NCBI GenBank assembly: GCA_965219495.1
Contig: OZ244777.1
Span: 3,410,001 to 3,474,000 of the forward strand
Direction of reading: 5' to 3'
Length of the DNA stretch: 64,000 nt
Source of the DNA: CAZPXZ01 sp965219495
Lineage (GTDB): Bacteria > Pseudomonadota > Alphaproteobacteria > Rhodobacterales > CAZPXZ01
This document shows, one piece after another, positions 1 through 9,045 of the stretch. The translations under genes were made by a program, and so were the position numbers. The notes below the pieces were generated by a model. That model had not been told where the DNA came from. It ran no database searches and worked only from the letters and a program-made list of their open reading frames with translations. Each line of letters opens with the position of its first letter. Within the stretch, counting starts at the first letter, position 1.

Positions 1-1848
1 CTTTACGCAAAGTATGAGAGATATTTTCGAATCGCGCACCTTTGTATAAGGGAAGAACACCGCGGATTGGGTATCGCGAGGCGCCTCATAGAAGACCTAA
101 AACAGTCCGCGAATTCCCAAAAACTCATTAAGCTTCACTGTCGCCGAGATTTTCTAGCAAATGAGTTTTGGCCTGCTTTAGGATTCGTACCTGTGTGTGA
201 AAAGCCTGGCCGGTCCTTGGCTAAGCATCCGCTGACACTTTGGTGCCTTACTCTTGCTCAAGATGATCCATTAGGCCTCTTTCAGGCGCAAACATCAGAT
301 GAAACTATTGATGTCATTATAGATGCGCAGATATTCTTCGACTTTTTTGAATCAGATAGCGACAAATCAAAACCGTCCAAAGCGCTACTTTCCGATTTCT
401 TGATAGATTCTTTGAAACTCTGGGTTACGGACGAACTGCTCGTCGAGATTGAACGGAATGATGACCAGGATCAGCGCGCATCATCCCGAAGGAGAGCACG
501 CGAATTATCAACAATCGAGTGCGACCCCAAGTCGGTTGACAACTTTGAAGCAGTTCTCCGCAATTATCTTCCGAGTCGCAGCCCAAATGAGAAATCCGAT
601 ATTCGACATTTGGCCAAGTCGGCAGCGTCTCACGCCAATATCTTTGTGACTAGGGATGGAGGTCTTCTGAGAAAGGCGAAGACAATCCTCGACCACACAA
701 ATCTAGAGGTGCTATCGCCTACAAAACTAATCATTGATGTGCACGAGCTTTCTGAAAGGCAAACATATGGACCCGTTCGAATTTCGGGTTCCCATCTTGA
801 GTGGAGACGCATGGCTTCCAGTGATCTGGCATCATTTCCTTATGCTTCTTTCCTCTGCCAAGGCGAAAGGCAAGGACCATTCAGCGAAAAGTTGAACTCC
901 TTTCTTGCTCGTCCCGACGTTTATGAAGTCGAACTTCTGTGCTCGAATAACGAAATAATCGGTTTTCAAATTGTTTATAGCAACGCCAATAGGATATTGG
1001 TTTCACCGTTGAGCAGGGTGGCGCATTCTTCCAATCAAGCGCTTTTTGAACGTTTCATGATTTCAAACACAATTAATAGGGCTATTGAAAGAAAATTAGG
1101 GGGAGTGAAATTGCAGAGCGCGACTGGAACCAAAGAGGTAGGTTCTGCTGCGGATCTGTTGGAAATGGGATTTACGAAATGTAGCGATGGATTCATCAGG
1201 TTTTGCTTTGCTGATTGTAAGACTCGAGACGAATTACTGGCTCGCATTTCTGAAATATGTTCTGAATCCACGGATTATTATGGGCAATTGTCCGTTCAGG
1301 CGCTCGAACGAAAGTGCTCACCCGTAAGCCTCAACGCTTGCGAAAATCTCTATATGATGCCCATTCTTCCGGGTTTCGCTCTCAGTCTTTTCGATATCGA
1401 CCAATCAGGAAGAGATCTATTTGGGGGCGATACGAGTGTGTTGTTACGGTGGGAGAATGTGTATTACAAGAGAAAGACTCACCACATCATGCTGAAGTCG
1501 CCGGGGCGTATATTGTGGTATGTAAGCGCGCCGAGGAAGGAAGTTGTGGCCGTATCTCATCTCGATGCCGTTGAAATAGGCTCTCCAAAGCAACTTCTTC
1601 GGAAGTTCAAGAAGATTGGAATTTTGGACTGGACAAACCTCTTTGAGATGTGCGAAGGAGATATATCGCGAGAACTCATGGCGCTGAAGTTCTCACATTC
1701 GTTTCCCTTTCGTAAACCAATTTCGCTAAATGCGCTGCGGAACATTGCCGTAGAAAGCGAGACTAGCCTCGTACTTCAGTCTCCCTCTAGAGTATCTGCG
1801 GAGACATTTCAGAATGTTCTTCGGCATGGTTTTTCAGATTCGTCATGA
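1..1848 (+). CDS. GNAT / PIN / GNAT-like / PUA-like multidomain protein, 5' end outside window
   Basis: The frame is open from base 1, so the gene begins upstream; a TTG at 67 is the first possible start inside the window but would cut a domain. The first ~60 visible residues carry a GNAT acetyl-CoA-binding motif (IREEHRGLGIARRL). A PIN-type nuclease region follows; counting from the TTG, acidic residues D86, E129, D178 and D197 (VTRDGGLL) fit a PIN active site. Residues ~240-380 look like a second GNAT-like fold, and ~440-560 like a PUA/ASCH-type RNA-binding module (YYKRKTHHIMLKSP...). The stop overlaps the next gene, an ASCH protein, as ATGA, so the two are probably translationally coupled. 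Base composition is much more AT-rich than the GC-rich genes further right, suggesting transfer. A role in RNA modification, toxin-antitoxin function or defence is inference; the domain calls are by eye. Confidence 0.7.
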   Translation, partial: LYAKYERYFRIAHLCIREEHRGLGIARRLIEDLKQSANSQKLIKLHCRRDFLANEFWPALGFVPVCEKPGRSLAKHPLTLWCLTLAQDDPLGLFQAQTSDETIDVIIDAQIFFDFFESDSDKSKPSKALLSDFLIDSLKLWVTDELLVEIERNDDQDQRASSRRRARELSTIECDPKSVDNFEAVLRNYLPSRSPNEKSDIRHLAKSAASHANIFVTRDGGLLRKAKTILDHTNLEVLSPTKLIIDVHELSERQTYGPVRISGSHLEWRRMASSDLASFPYASFLCQGERQGPFSEKLNSFLARPDVYEVELLCSNNEIIGFQIVYSNANRILVSPLSRVAHSSNQALFERFMISNTINRAIERKLGGVKLQSATGTKEVGSAADLLEMGFTKCSDGFIRFCFADCKTRDELLARISEICSESTDYYGQLSVQALERKCSPVSLNACENLYMMPILPGFALSLFDIDQSGRDLFGGDTSVLLRWENVYYKRKTHHIMLKSPGRILWYVSAPRKEVVAVSHLDAVEIGSPKQLLRKFKKIGILDWTNLFEMCEGDISRELMALKFSHSFPFRKPISLNALRNIAVESETSLVLQSPSRVSAETFQNVLRHGFSDSS

Positions 1849-2333
1849 ATACCGTAACTGCCCCTGTGCTCTTTTCGTTAAAGCCTGGATATGCCGACCT
1901 AATATTTCAGGGAATTAAGAAGGCCGAGCTTCGTCGGCGCATCATGTCACATGTCGGAAATCGAAGCGTGTATGTCTACGTTTCTAGCCCCATTAGGGAA
2001 TTGCGGGGAGGGTTTCGTGTTGGGCAGGTGTGGCGCGGGGAGCCGGAAACAATTTGGAAAGATGTATCCGAACTTGCGAGCGTAGACAAGGGAGAATTCG
2101 ATGCGTACTTCGGCGGGCGTTCGATTGCCTTTGCATTAGAGATTACGGATGTTTGGAAATACGGGGAATCGATAGGCCTAAGTACATTAAGAAAGGAGTT
2201 CGCAAATTTCAGTGTCCCCCGATCTTGGAGATATGTCAAGCCAGAAGAACAACATTTTTTTAGATTCACCAGAGAATCGGTGAGATTTGTCAAGACGTTA
2301 GATGTGAAAAAAGAATACAACGCTGATTTGTAG
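1845..2333 (+). CDS. ASCH-domain protein
   Basis: A 162-residue protein whose N-terminal third shows the ASCH signature: FSLKPGYADLIFQGIKKAEL followed by RRR, i.e. the G-x-K-x-x-E-x-R pattern. ASCH domains belong to the PUA-like fold and are generally thought to bind RNA or nucleotides. The ATG lies inside the stop of the upstream fusion gene (ATGA), which also ends in a PUA-like region, so the pair probably acts together. No catalytic residues are evident. The sequence is AT-rich like its partner. The family call is firm; the cellular role is unknown. Confidence 0.75.
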   Translation: MNTVTAPVLFSLKPGYADLIFQGIKKAELRRRIMSHVGNRSVYVYVSSPIRELRGGFRVGQVWRGEPETIWKDVSELASVDKGEFDAYFGGRSIAFALEITDVWKYGESIGLSTLRKEFANFSVPRSWRYVKPEEQHFFRFTRESVRFVKTLDVKKEYNADL

Positions 2334-4007
2334 GCCCGCTGCAATTTGAGTCCCTGAGCAAACCATTTGTATAGGCCGAACGGCTTATTCGAGAGTTCGA
2401 GGTACGTGCTGGATTTTCCAGTTTCGCGTAGCGCGACAACTTGTGATTCGTCATCCTTGAATTGACGTGGTTGGTATACGCCTGATCGCGTGCGAGTGCT
2501 GGCCTGCATCTGGCGCAGTTTCTTGTATGCCGGCACCAACACAAGCAAAGTGCCGGTTCGCGATCCGCAAACGGTCTCCGCTCTGGTTGAATAATTCCTT
2601 TGCCCAGTCGGCAGGGCGGATGTAGGCAGGCCATGTTTAGATAAGCGCAGGAATCTGCACCTGGTGACTTCTCCATGGAAGAGCACGTGGAACTTACCGG
2701 TGTCGTGTAGAGGAACGCGGCCACACACTGCAAATACCAAGTGTATCTTCTGCTACCGGCCGACGAGGCGAGCAAAGACGGCGGCGCACGGATGCGGAAA
2801 ATTCTTCGTTTCTCAGTTTCGGAGCAGCGATAATCGAGCAGGGGCAGACCTTGTGGCTAAGGAATTTGAAGCGGCGACCGCACGCCGCAAGCAGGTCAAT
2901 CACAAAGTCAGGAAGCTGGACGGCACTGGCAAGGGGAAGCCATATCTCGCTGGATAATACTGCGTTCCACGAGGGTAATGCGAACTGAACCGCAAAACGA
3001 GACAGTCCGCGGCCGGGTCGAGGAACACAAGGCCGGCTACGTCATAACTGCGCCAAGTTCAGCTAGCCGGAACTCCTCAAGGAACCCCACCCCATCGACC
3101 GAGACTGAACGAATGCGCCACCCGGAAATGCGCCGAAGTCGAAACAAGCACCTCGGCCGCATCGGATTCTACCGATGCCCCGCCGTCGATGCCATCGGCA
3201 AAAATTGGAAAGATCACTGTCGTTTGGCGTTCAGCAAGCGAGCCGTGCGCATCTGGGCCGCTAGCGCACCCGCAAGCCCGGTTAGATTACTACCGACACC
3301 GACTACTGCATCGCTTCTTTGTCCTCATGGCAGGCCAGACCGGATCGCTTGCTCGCCTTGGTCCGGGGTGTCACCGAGGAATTGAGGCCTGGCTCCACCA
3401 CGTCCGGGAATTTGTCTATGATGAAGACCCACGCCGAACGCACATCCACCACCCGCTCCGCCAACGCTGCCAATTCAATCGTCCGCCATCTCGGACGGTT
3501 CCCTCGCCTTCAACAGGCCTATCGCCATTCCGCGTCGCGCCAATAGGACGCCCTGTGCGCCGCCCTGAATTCGCCGCGGTCCGAATCTACGCTGCCAAAA
3601 TCCGCTTAACCGGGCAAATTCGTTCCGCGCCGCGTCGATCAGGTTGCTTCCAATTACATCCGGTCGAAACAAGCGCTTCAAGTTTCGCCAATGCCATAAA
3701 GAAAACGCTTCCTCCAACGGAACAATCGCCACAGCAGAGCATCTCTCGCCCGCCTCGCAGGAACCGCGAGGGGAAACTTCCCTATCCTGTCATCTTCCCC
3801 GAAACCAATGATTTGCCTCGGCCGATTCGCAATTCCCGCCAGGACCCGCAGCGAGGCGAACGACGTTGAAGCACAAAGCTGAATGCAAGACCGCAAATCC
3901 GTGTACATGATGAACGATTCTTTTCTTGCGATTGCCGGTGCATCCATGCAAGAGGACGCAAGTATCTCAACAGCAATCGCAAATTGTACGTGGCAGCATC
4001 GAGCTAT
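2334..4007. other. 1.7 kb without recognisable gene
   Basis: Open frames here (for example antisense 1976-2740 and 3475-3732, plus-strand 2978-3869) have no start signals, recognisable motifs or consistent codon use. Composition rises from AT-rich to GC-rich near 2.7 kb. The stretch may hold decayed genes. In many alphaproteobacteria plsY is followed by dprA and topA, but neither is seen here. Confidence 0.5.
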
Positions 4008-4664
4008 TTATGAATTGCTTCTTTCTCTTGTGTCTTGTTGACCAGAAGCTGACCCAAATCTGAGTTTCGATTCAGATCCAAGAAATAGTCGGCGGATGTT
4101 GGGCGTATGTCGTGCAATCACAAGTACCGTAATTACTAGTGCCGCTGGCATGAAGTCCCATTCCTCGTAGTAAGCTAGCGCGACCGGCGCCGCGAGAGCA
4201 CCGACGATCGAAGCGAGTGACACGTAGCGGAACAACAAAAGCAATATGAGCCACACCAGCACAGCCAGAGCCGCACTTGCCCAATTCCACCCAATCAACA
4301 CGCCAAATGATGTAGCTACACCTTTTCCTCCCCGGAAACGGAGCCAAATGGGCAGACAATGGCCTATTCCCGCACCTGCCCCGGCAGCCGCTGACGCAAG
4401 CGGCCCCCATTCCGCTGCCAAGAGTGTCGGAAGCAGTCCCTTCAGCAAATCCAAGACAAGCGTTGCCGCCGCCGCGACCTTGTTCCCAGTCCGAAGTACA
4501 TTCGTAGCACCGATATTTCCAGATCCGATCTCTCGAACATCGCCAAGTCCGAACATGCGTGTGACGTAGAGTCCGAACGGAATCGACCCTACCGCGTAGC
4601 CTCCGACAAACGCTGCAACTAAGTAGGGCAACGCGCGCTCCCAACCGAGAATGTCAGGAATCAT
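4008..4664 (-). CDS. plsY: Glycerol-3-phosphate acyltransferase PlsY
   Basis: A 218-residue integral membrane protein of usual PlsY length. It carries the conserved blocks GYAVGSIPFGLYVTR, GSGNIGATNVLRTGNK and LRFRGGKGVATSFG, which form the acyl-phosphate and glycerol-3-phosphate sites. It transfers an acyl group from acyl phosphate to glycerol-3-phosphate, the first step of phospholipid synthesis, in the cytoplasmic membrane. The ATG overlaps the pyrC stop (ATGA), so it is the third gene of a pyrB-pyrC-plsY unit. No terminator is obvious downstream. Confidence 0.95.
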   Translation of the reverse strand: MIPDILGWERALPYLVAAFVGGYAVGSIPFGLYVTRMFGLGDVREIGSGNIGATNVLRTGNKVAAAATLVLDLLKGLLPTLLAAEWGPLASAAAGAGAGIGHCLPIWLRFRGGKGVATSFGVLIGWNWASAALAVLVWLILLLLFRYVSLASIVGALAAPVALAYYEEWDFMPAALVITVLVIARHTPNIRRLFLGSESKLRFGSASGQQDTRERSNS

Positions 4665-5980
4665 GCTGCTGTCCGCCCTTCATCAGAATTCCGATCGTAC
4701 ACCGTTTCACCACCAACAATGGTCCGCAGGGCACGGCCATGCAATGTCATTTCGTCGAACGGGCTGTTTTTGCTCTTTGAGTGCAAATCGTAACGGTCCA
4801 GCACCCAAAGTGCGTTTGGGTTGAAGAGTACCAAATCGGCGGGAGAATTCGCGTCCAAGCGTCCGGTTTCGAGGCCCAAGAGCTTGGACGGTGTCAATGA
4901 AATCATGTCGAATATCTTGGGCAGACTAATTCGGTCTTCGTGAAACAAACGAAGTGATACAGGCAATAGAGTTTCGAGCCCCACCGCGCCTGGTTCTGCA
5001 AGTTCGTAGGGCTGCCGCTTGGATTCTTCGTCTTGAGGTCTGTGCGAAGAGACAATCACATCGATCAGTCCTTCTGCGATCGCGTCCTCCACTGCCGCTC
5101 GGTCGGTTTCACTTCGGAGCGGGGGTACGATCTTGCAAAATGTCCTGTAATCCGCGATGTCAAGTTCATTGAGAGCCAAATGCGCTGCCGAAACTCCCGC
5201 GGTCACGGGCAATCCCGCGTCCTTGGCGCGGCGCAAGGGTTCAAGCGCTTGTGCGGTGCTGATCTGGTCCGCGTGATATTGGGTGCCGGTCAATTCCACT
5301 AACCGGAGGTCACGTTCCAATTGCATGGTTTCGGCGAGTGTCGGAATGGCCGGTATTCCGAGACGCGAAGAAAACAGGCTCTCGGTTGCGCATCCTTCCG
5401 CCGAAAGAAACGGTTCTTGTATGTGGTGAACAACGAGCGCATCCAGAGAATGGGCATAAGACAAGCAGCGGCGGAATACGGTCGTGTCCGTAATCGCTCG
5501 GTCGGCATCGGTAAACGCGACAGCCCCAGCGTCCAGCAAGAAGCCGTACTCGGTCATCTCGCGTCCTTCTCGCCGCTTGGTGAGCGCCGCCATTGGCGAA
5601 ACTCGAACGCGGCTCGCGGTTGCGGATCTGCGCAACACGAACTCCAATATTTCGGGTTCGTCGAGAGGTGGCGATGTGTCTGGTTGCGCCACAATCGTTG
5701 TGACGCCTCCCGCTGCCGCAGCCCGGCTACCGGAACCAAAACTCTCCTTGTGACGTTCGCCGGGCTCGCCAATGAAAACGCGCATATCCACGATCCCAGG
5801 GGCGAGCGCGTGTCCCTCGCAGTCAATCACGTTTGCATCGGCCACACTTCCAGAGCGAAAAAGCGATTCTCCCGCATCAAGAATTCTTTCACCTTCCGTC
5901 ACCAACCCGCCAGGCGCGTCCAAATCTCGCGCGGGATCGACCAGCCGGGCATTGGCGTAATGAACGCGCGGAGCGTTCAA
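4661..5980 (-). CDS. pyrC: Dihydroorotase-like protein, probably non-catalytic (PyrC/PyrX type)
   Basis: A 439-residue amidohydrolase of the dihydroorotase family, coupled to pyrB upstream and plsY downstream by ATGA overlaps. The motif that normally supplies two zinc ligands (D-x-H-x-H-x-R-E-P-G) reads DMRVFIGEPG, so both histidines are absent. The segment that normally reads D-H-A-P-H appears as SSHRPQDEES. In families such as Pseudomonas PyrC', inactive dihydroorotases act as structural partners of aspartate carbamoyltransferase. The direct fusion to a pyrB operon supports that here. An active dihydroorotase would then be encoded elsewhere. Residual catalysis cannot be excluded by eye. Confidence 0.85.
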   Translation of the reverse strand: MNAPRVHYANARLVDPARDLDAPGGLVTEGERILDAGESLFRSGSVADANVIDCEGHALAPGIVDMRVFIGEPGERHKESFGSGSRAAAAGGVTTIVAQPDTSPPLDEPEILEFVLRRSATASRVRVSPMAALTKRREGREMTEYGFLLDAGAVAFTDADRAITDTTVFRRCLSYAHSLDALVVHHIQEPFLSAEGCATESLFSSRLGIPAIPTLAETMQLERDLRLVELTGTQYHADQISTAQALEPLRRAKDAGLPVTAGVSAAHLALNELDIADYRTFCKIVPPLRSETDRAAVEDAIAEGLIDVIVSSHRPQDEESKRQPYELAEPGAVGLETLLPVSLRLFHEDRISLPKIFDMISLTPSKLLGLETGRLDANSPADLVLFNPNALWVLDRYDLHSKSKNSPFDEMTLHGRALRTIVGGETVYDRNSDEGRTAA

Positions 5981-6927
5981 GACTTTGGTTCCCCGTTAGT
6001 TTGCCGCGAAAGCTTTGGGGCAAGCAACATCAGAATCGCCATTCGTATGGCGACGCCCATTTCCACCTGTTCCTGGATAACCGACCTGTTAATGTCGTCG
6101 GCGAGTGCAGAATCGATTTCAATACCGCGATTCATGGGACCAGGATGCATGACGATTACATCTTTCGCCGCATTGGAGAGTTTTCGGTTGTCCAGTCCGA
6201 ATCGGTGAAAATACTCGCGAATGGATGGTACGAATGATCCCTGCATTCGCTCGGTTTGCAGCCGAAGCATCATTACGACATCGGCATTCTGAAGGCCCCG
6301 CTGCATGTCGTGAAATACTTCTACTCCCAGCCGCTCGGCGTCCGGTGGAACCAGGGTCGGCGGCGCGACCACACGAACCCGGTTGCCGACATAGTCGTGC
6401 AAAATGATATTCGAGCGTGCGACTCGACTGTGCAACACATCACCGCAAATCGCTACCGTCAGGCCGCTGAGCCGCCCTTTTCGCTGGCGAATGGTTAACG
6501 CGTCTAGCAAGGCTTGAGTGGGGTGTTCATGTCGGCCATCACCGGCATTGATTACTGAACAATTGACCTTATCGGCGAGCAAGGCTACGGCACCGGAGCA
6601 TGGATGCCGGCAAACCAGGATATCGGGGTTCATCGCATTCATGGTCAGGGCGGTATCCACGAGGGTTTCGCCCTTCTTGATTGCAGAATGTGCGACAGGG
6701 AGATTCAGAACATCGGCGCCAAGTCGTTTGCCCGCGAGTTCAAAGCTCGCACGAGTTCTCGTCGAACTTTCGAAAAAGAGATTTACTTGCGTAAGTCCTC
6801 GAAGATCGGAACTTTTCTTATCCTGTCGCCGATTACGTTCCGCGTAGACTGTCGCCAAATCTAGAATGCCAAGAATTTCCTCTCTAGAAAGGTTTTCAAT
6901 TCCGAGCAGGTGGCGATGCTGGAGCAC
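5977..6927 (-). CDS. pyrB: Aspartate carbamoyltransferase catalytic subunit PyrB
   Basis: Catalyses carbamoyl phosphate + L-aspartate to N-carbamoyl-L-aspartate, the committed step of pyrimidine synthesis. Visible motifs are the carbamoyl-phosphate loop FESSTRTRASFE, the GDGRHEHPTQALLDA block and the C-terminal VMHPGPMNRGIEI. The frame is open to a TTG at 7062, but the extra 45 residues are unlike the family. I prefer the GTG at 6927: it gives 316 residues (family-typical), begins just before LQHRHLLGIENLS, and has AGG about six bases upstream. The stop overlaps the pyrC start. Codon use is more AT-rich than that of the argB cluster. Confidence 0.93.
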   Translation of the reverse strand: MLQHRHLLGIENLSREEILGILDLATVYAERNRRQDKKSSDLRGLTQVNLFFESSTRTRASFELAGKRLGADVLNLPVAHSAIKKGETLVDTALTMNAMNPDILVCRHPCSGAVALLADKVNCSVINAGDGRHEHPTQALLDALTIRQRKGRLSGLTVAICGDVLHSRVARSNIILHDYVGNRVRVVAPPTLVPPDAERLGVEVFHDMQRGLQNADVVMMLRLQTERMQGSFVPSIREYFHRFGLDNRKLSNAAKDVIVMHPGPMNRGIEIDSALADDINRSVIQEQVEMGVAIRMAILMLLAPKLSRQTNGEPKS

Positions 6928-7295
6928 GTAATGCCTGAGAGTTTTGCAGTGACTGATCGTGTATAGAGACACACCGCGTTCCAGGCAAACCGAATGATCA
7001 CATCCGTTCGTATTGTTTTGGAGGCAGTCAGGAAACAGAACTTGCTTTCTACGCTTGAACAATCTCCATGCGCGAATGTGGACAATGGCCCCGGGGTCGT
7101 CCCGAGGCCAAATCTTAGTGATAATTTGAACGGGCCTGTAAGTCGGTAACGCAGGTGGAACCTTGGTAAGTAGCGTCGAAAGACCAAATCAATGTCCGAA
7201 AACTGGAATGAGCGGGCGGCAACTTCGCGCGAAATTCAGAGTCTGCGAACGCAGAGATTCAGCGAACAAATTTCATAAGTCGCACGCACCGCTAT

Positions 7296-7709
7296 CTAAT
7301 GATCAGCGAGCTGGGAGTTTATTGCAGCGTGCGAATTGAGGTACCTTATCAATTCTTGTTCGATTCTTCTGCGCATAGTCTCGTCCTCAATCCTCACATA
7401 TGCTGCAGAATTAACGAATGGTTTCCTGTACCAGAATTTTTCTAAGTGTTGGCGTAACCGCGTGGCAATGATTTTTGATTGTCCAATATAAATCGGGCGC
7501 TTACTCACATCGTACAAGGCGTACACACCGGCAACATTGGGCCACTCGGCATTTGCGGTCTCAGCAGGATCAAAATTTGTCAGTATCCCAATTCCCTCTA
7601 TCTTGCTCTCCTCATTCGATGCATTAACAATCTCGTCTGGAACGTATCTTCTCAGTGCCTTCTGCAACTTCGTCATTGTACTCTTGGCAGGATTCTCACT
7701 GATTCCCAT
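7296..7709 (-). CDS. GIY-YIG nuclease-domain protein
   Basis: A 137-residue protein. The C-terminal ~85 residues form a GIY-YIG domain: VAGVYALYD, then PIYIGQSKIIATRLRQH, with the catalytic arginine in RLRQH and a later conserved glutamate in RRRIEQELIRYL. The ~50-residue N-terminal extension is unassigned. GIY-YIG domains cut DNA in UvrC, homing nucleases and some restriction enzymes; small stand-alone copies are mostly uncharacterised. It lies just downstream of an XRE regulator gene on the same strand, and its first bases overlap a decayed helix-turn-helix segment in another frame. AT-rich composition suggests transfer. Confidence 0.8.
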   Translation of the reverse strand: MGISENPAKSTMTKLQKALRRYVPDEIVNASNEESKIEGIGILTNFDPAETANAEWPNVAGVYALYDVSKRPIYIGQSKIIATRLRQHLEKFWYRKPFVNSAAYVRIEDETMRRRIEQELIRYLNSHAAINSQLADH

Positions 7710-7807
7710 TTCGATGTTTCGATGTTTCTTATCGTTGCCAACGATATACCGGAGTTTCGGGCCAGTTCTTGCTGGTTCACATTTGCTTCTTCTCTGGCCC
7801 TACGCGG
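7673..7807 (-). pseudogene. In-frame second helix-turn-helix segment after the XRE stop
   Basis: Directly after the TAG that ends the XRE gene, the same frame continues for 44 codons to a TGA. It contains NQQELARNSGISLATIRNIE, a good match to the recognition helices of a second XRE-type domain. It then runs into unrelated residues and overlaps the GIY-YIG start. It is either the rest of a two-domain regulator cut by a stop, or a shortened separate gene starting at the GTG before NQQEL. Confidence 0.45.
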
Positions 7808-8005
7808 CTATTCGCCAATGGATAACGGAGTTTCGAGTCCAATGACTTCCCTTAGTAGATCCTTATTCGGCGGAGTTGGACTGGTTCTGCCTTGTTCCCA
7901 ACCCACAATAGCTCCCCGTGAAATTTCAAGCTTCTTGGCTAAGGCAGCTTGAGAAAGACCTACCCGCTTTCGGCACTCACGAACTCTGTCTCCCAAGATT
8001 GTCAT
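7808..8005 (-). CDS. Small XRE-family transcriptional regulator
   Basis: A 65-residue helix-turn-helix protein: RVRECRKRVGLSQAALAKKL then ISRGAIVGWEQGRT is a typical XRE/Cro DNA-binding domain filling nearly the whole protein. The ATG is preceded by GGAGATACCTGAA, a good ribosome-binding site. It probably controls itself and the GIY-YIG gene downstream. A TAG ends it immediately before a second in-frame helix-turn-helix segment, so it may be truncated. Confidence 0.8.
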   Translation of the reverse strand: MTILGDRVRECRKRVGLSQAALAKKLEISRGAIVGWEQGRTSPTPPNKDLLREVIGLETPLSIGE

Positions 8006-8412
8006 TTCAGGTATCTCCAGATTTTTTCTGTTTGAAACAGGCGGATCGAATAATTATGTCCAAGATCTCCCAAGTGGCATAACAGGCTTATGTCGCAGGA
8101 AACACCGCACGTCACCTGCACCTCGCCAAACAAACAACGACAAACTAGATTTGGAAGGTTTAACCGCCTTGAATCCAAACCTTCTCGGAGAAAATCGCTT
8201 CGAGTCGGCAATGGCTTGGGATGCGGGCTGGTTTTCGCAAGGATCCAGATGTCAGGGCGTTTCTCGAGTCCTATTCACAATGATCTTCGAACCAACCGTG
8301 AATTGTGGTAACCGGGAACTCAGAGATACCAATTCTCTTTCGATTGTTCGACTATACAAACGCGTCAGCTAAAACCTATAAGGAATCGTCAGAGCAGCGA
8401 TGGAAGCCAGCA
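8006..8412. other. Intergenic region between divergent XRE and GST genes
   Basis: About 400 AT-rich bases with no credible gene. It must hold the promoters of both neighbours. Composition changes abruptly to GC-rich at about 8.44 kb, just inside the GST gene. Confidence 0.5.
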
Positions 8413-9039
8413 TTGAATTTACACAAGCCAGTACGAATAGTCGAAACCCCGCCCGCGCCTAACCCTCGCCGGCTTCGGATATTTCTTGCCGAAAAAAGTG
8501 TAGAAATCCCTCGCGAGTCGATCGACATCATGCAGGGCGATCACCGGAAGCCCGAATATCTCGCATGGGCGGGCGCCCCTGCGGTTCCCGCGATGGAGCT
8601 TGAAGACGGCACCGTGCTCACGGAATCCATCGCAATCTGTCGCTACATCGAAGCTCTGCACCCGGAACCGAACCTGATGGGCAAGGATCCGCTGGAGGCC
8701 GCCACCATCGAAATGTGGCACCGGCGGGTGGAACTTGGCCTCTGGCTGCATGTCGCCGCCGTCATCCGCCATCTCAATCCCAGGATGGCGGTTCTCGAGG
8801 ACCAGGTCCCCGAATGGGGCGAGAGCAATCGCCCGCGTCTCGACGCCGCCATGCGAAGGCTGGACGAGCGCCTCGCCGCCAGCCCCTATATCGCCGGGGA
8901 CCATTACACGATCGCCGATATCACCGCCCAGGTGGGACTGGATTTCATGAGGGTAAGCAAGACTCCCGTGCCGGAGGATTGCGCCGCACTCTCCAACTGG
9001 CTTGAAAAAGTGCGCAAGCGGCCCTCTGCTTCCGCTTGA
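8413..9039 (+). CDS. Glutathione S-transferase family protein
   Basis: A cytosolic GST: N-terminal thioredoxin fold with PPAPNPRRLRIFLAEK (glutathione-site region), cis-proline segment VPAMELEDG and TESIAICRYIE, then an all-helical C-terminal domain with AGDHYTIADITAQVGLDF (the N-capping box). It conjugates or reduces substrates with glutathione in the cytoplasm; the substrate is unknown. The frame is open back to a GTG at 8305, but that extension is unlike GSTs and AT-rich. TTG at 8413 gives a normal 208 residues and has GGAAG seven bases upstream, so I chose it. It is convergent with argB. Confidence 0.85.
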   Translation: MNLHKPVRIVETPPAPNPRRLRIFLAEKSVEIPRESIDIMQGDHRKPEYLAWAGAPAVPAMELEDGTVLTESIAICRYIEALHPEPNLMGKDPLEAATIEMWHRRVELGLWLHVAAVIRHLNPRMAVLEDQVPEWGESNRPRLDAAMRRLDERLAASPYIAGDHYTIADITAQVGLDFMRVSKTPVPEDCAALSNWLEKVRKRPSASA

Positions 9040-9045
9040 CCGGCG

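Noticed and set aside
1976..2740. 254-codon antisense frame
   Set aside because: Its first half opposes the ASCH gene and the rest has no recognisable domain or start signal.
3018..3300. Decayed PLP-enzyme gene on the minus strand
   Set aside because: A short glycine-rich run recalls such enzymes, but no further motif in order supports it.
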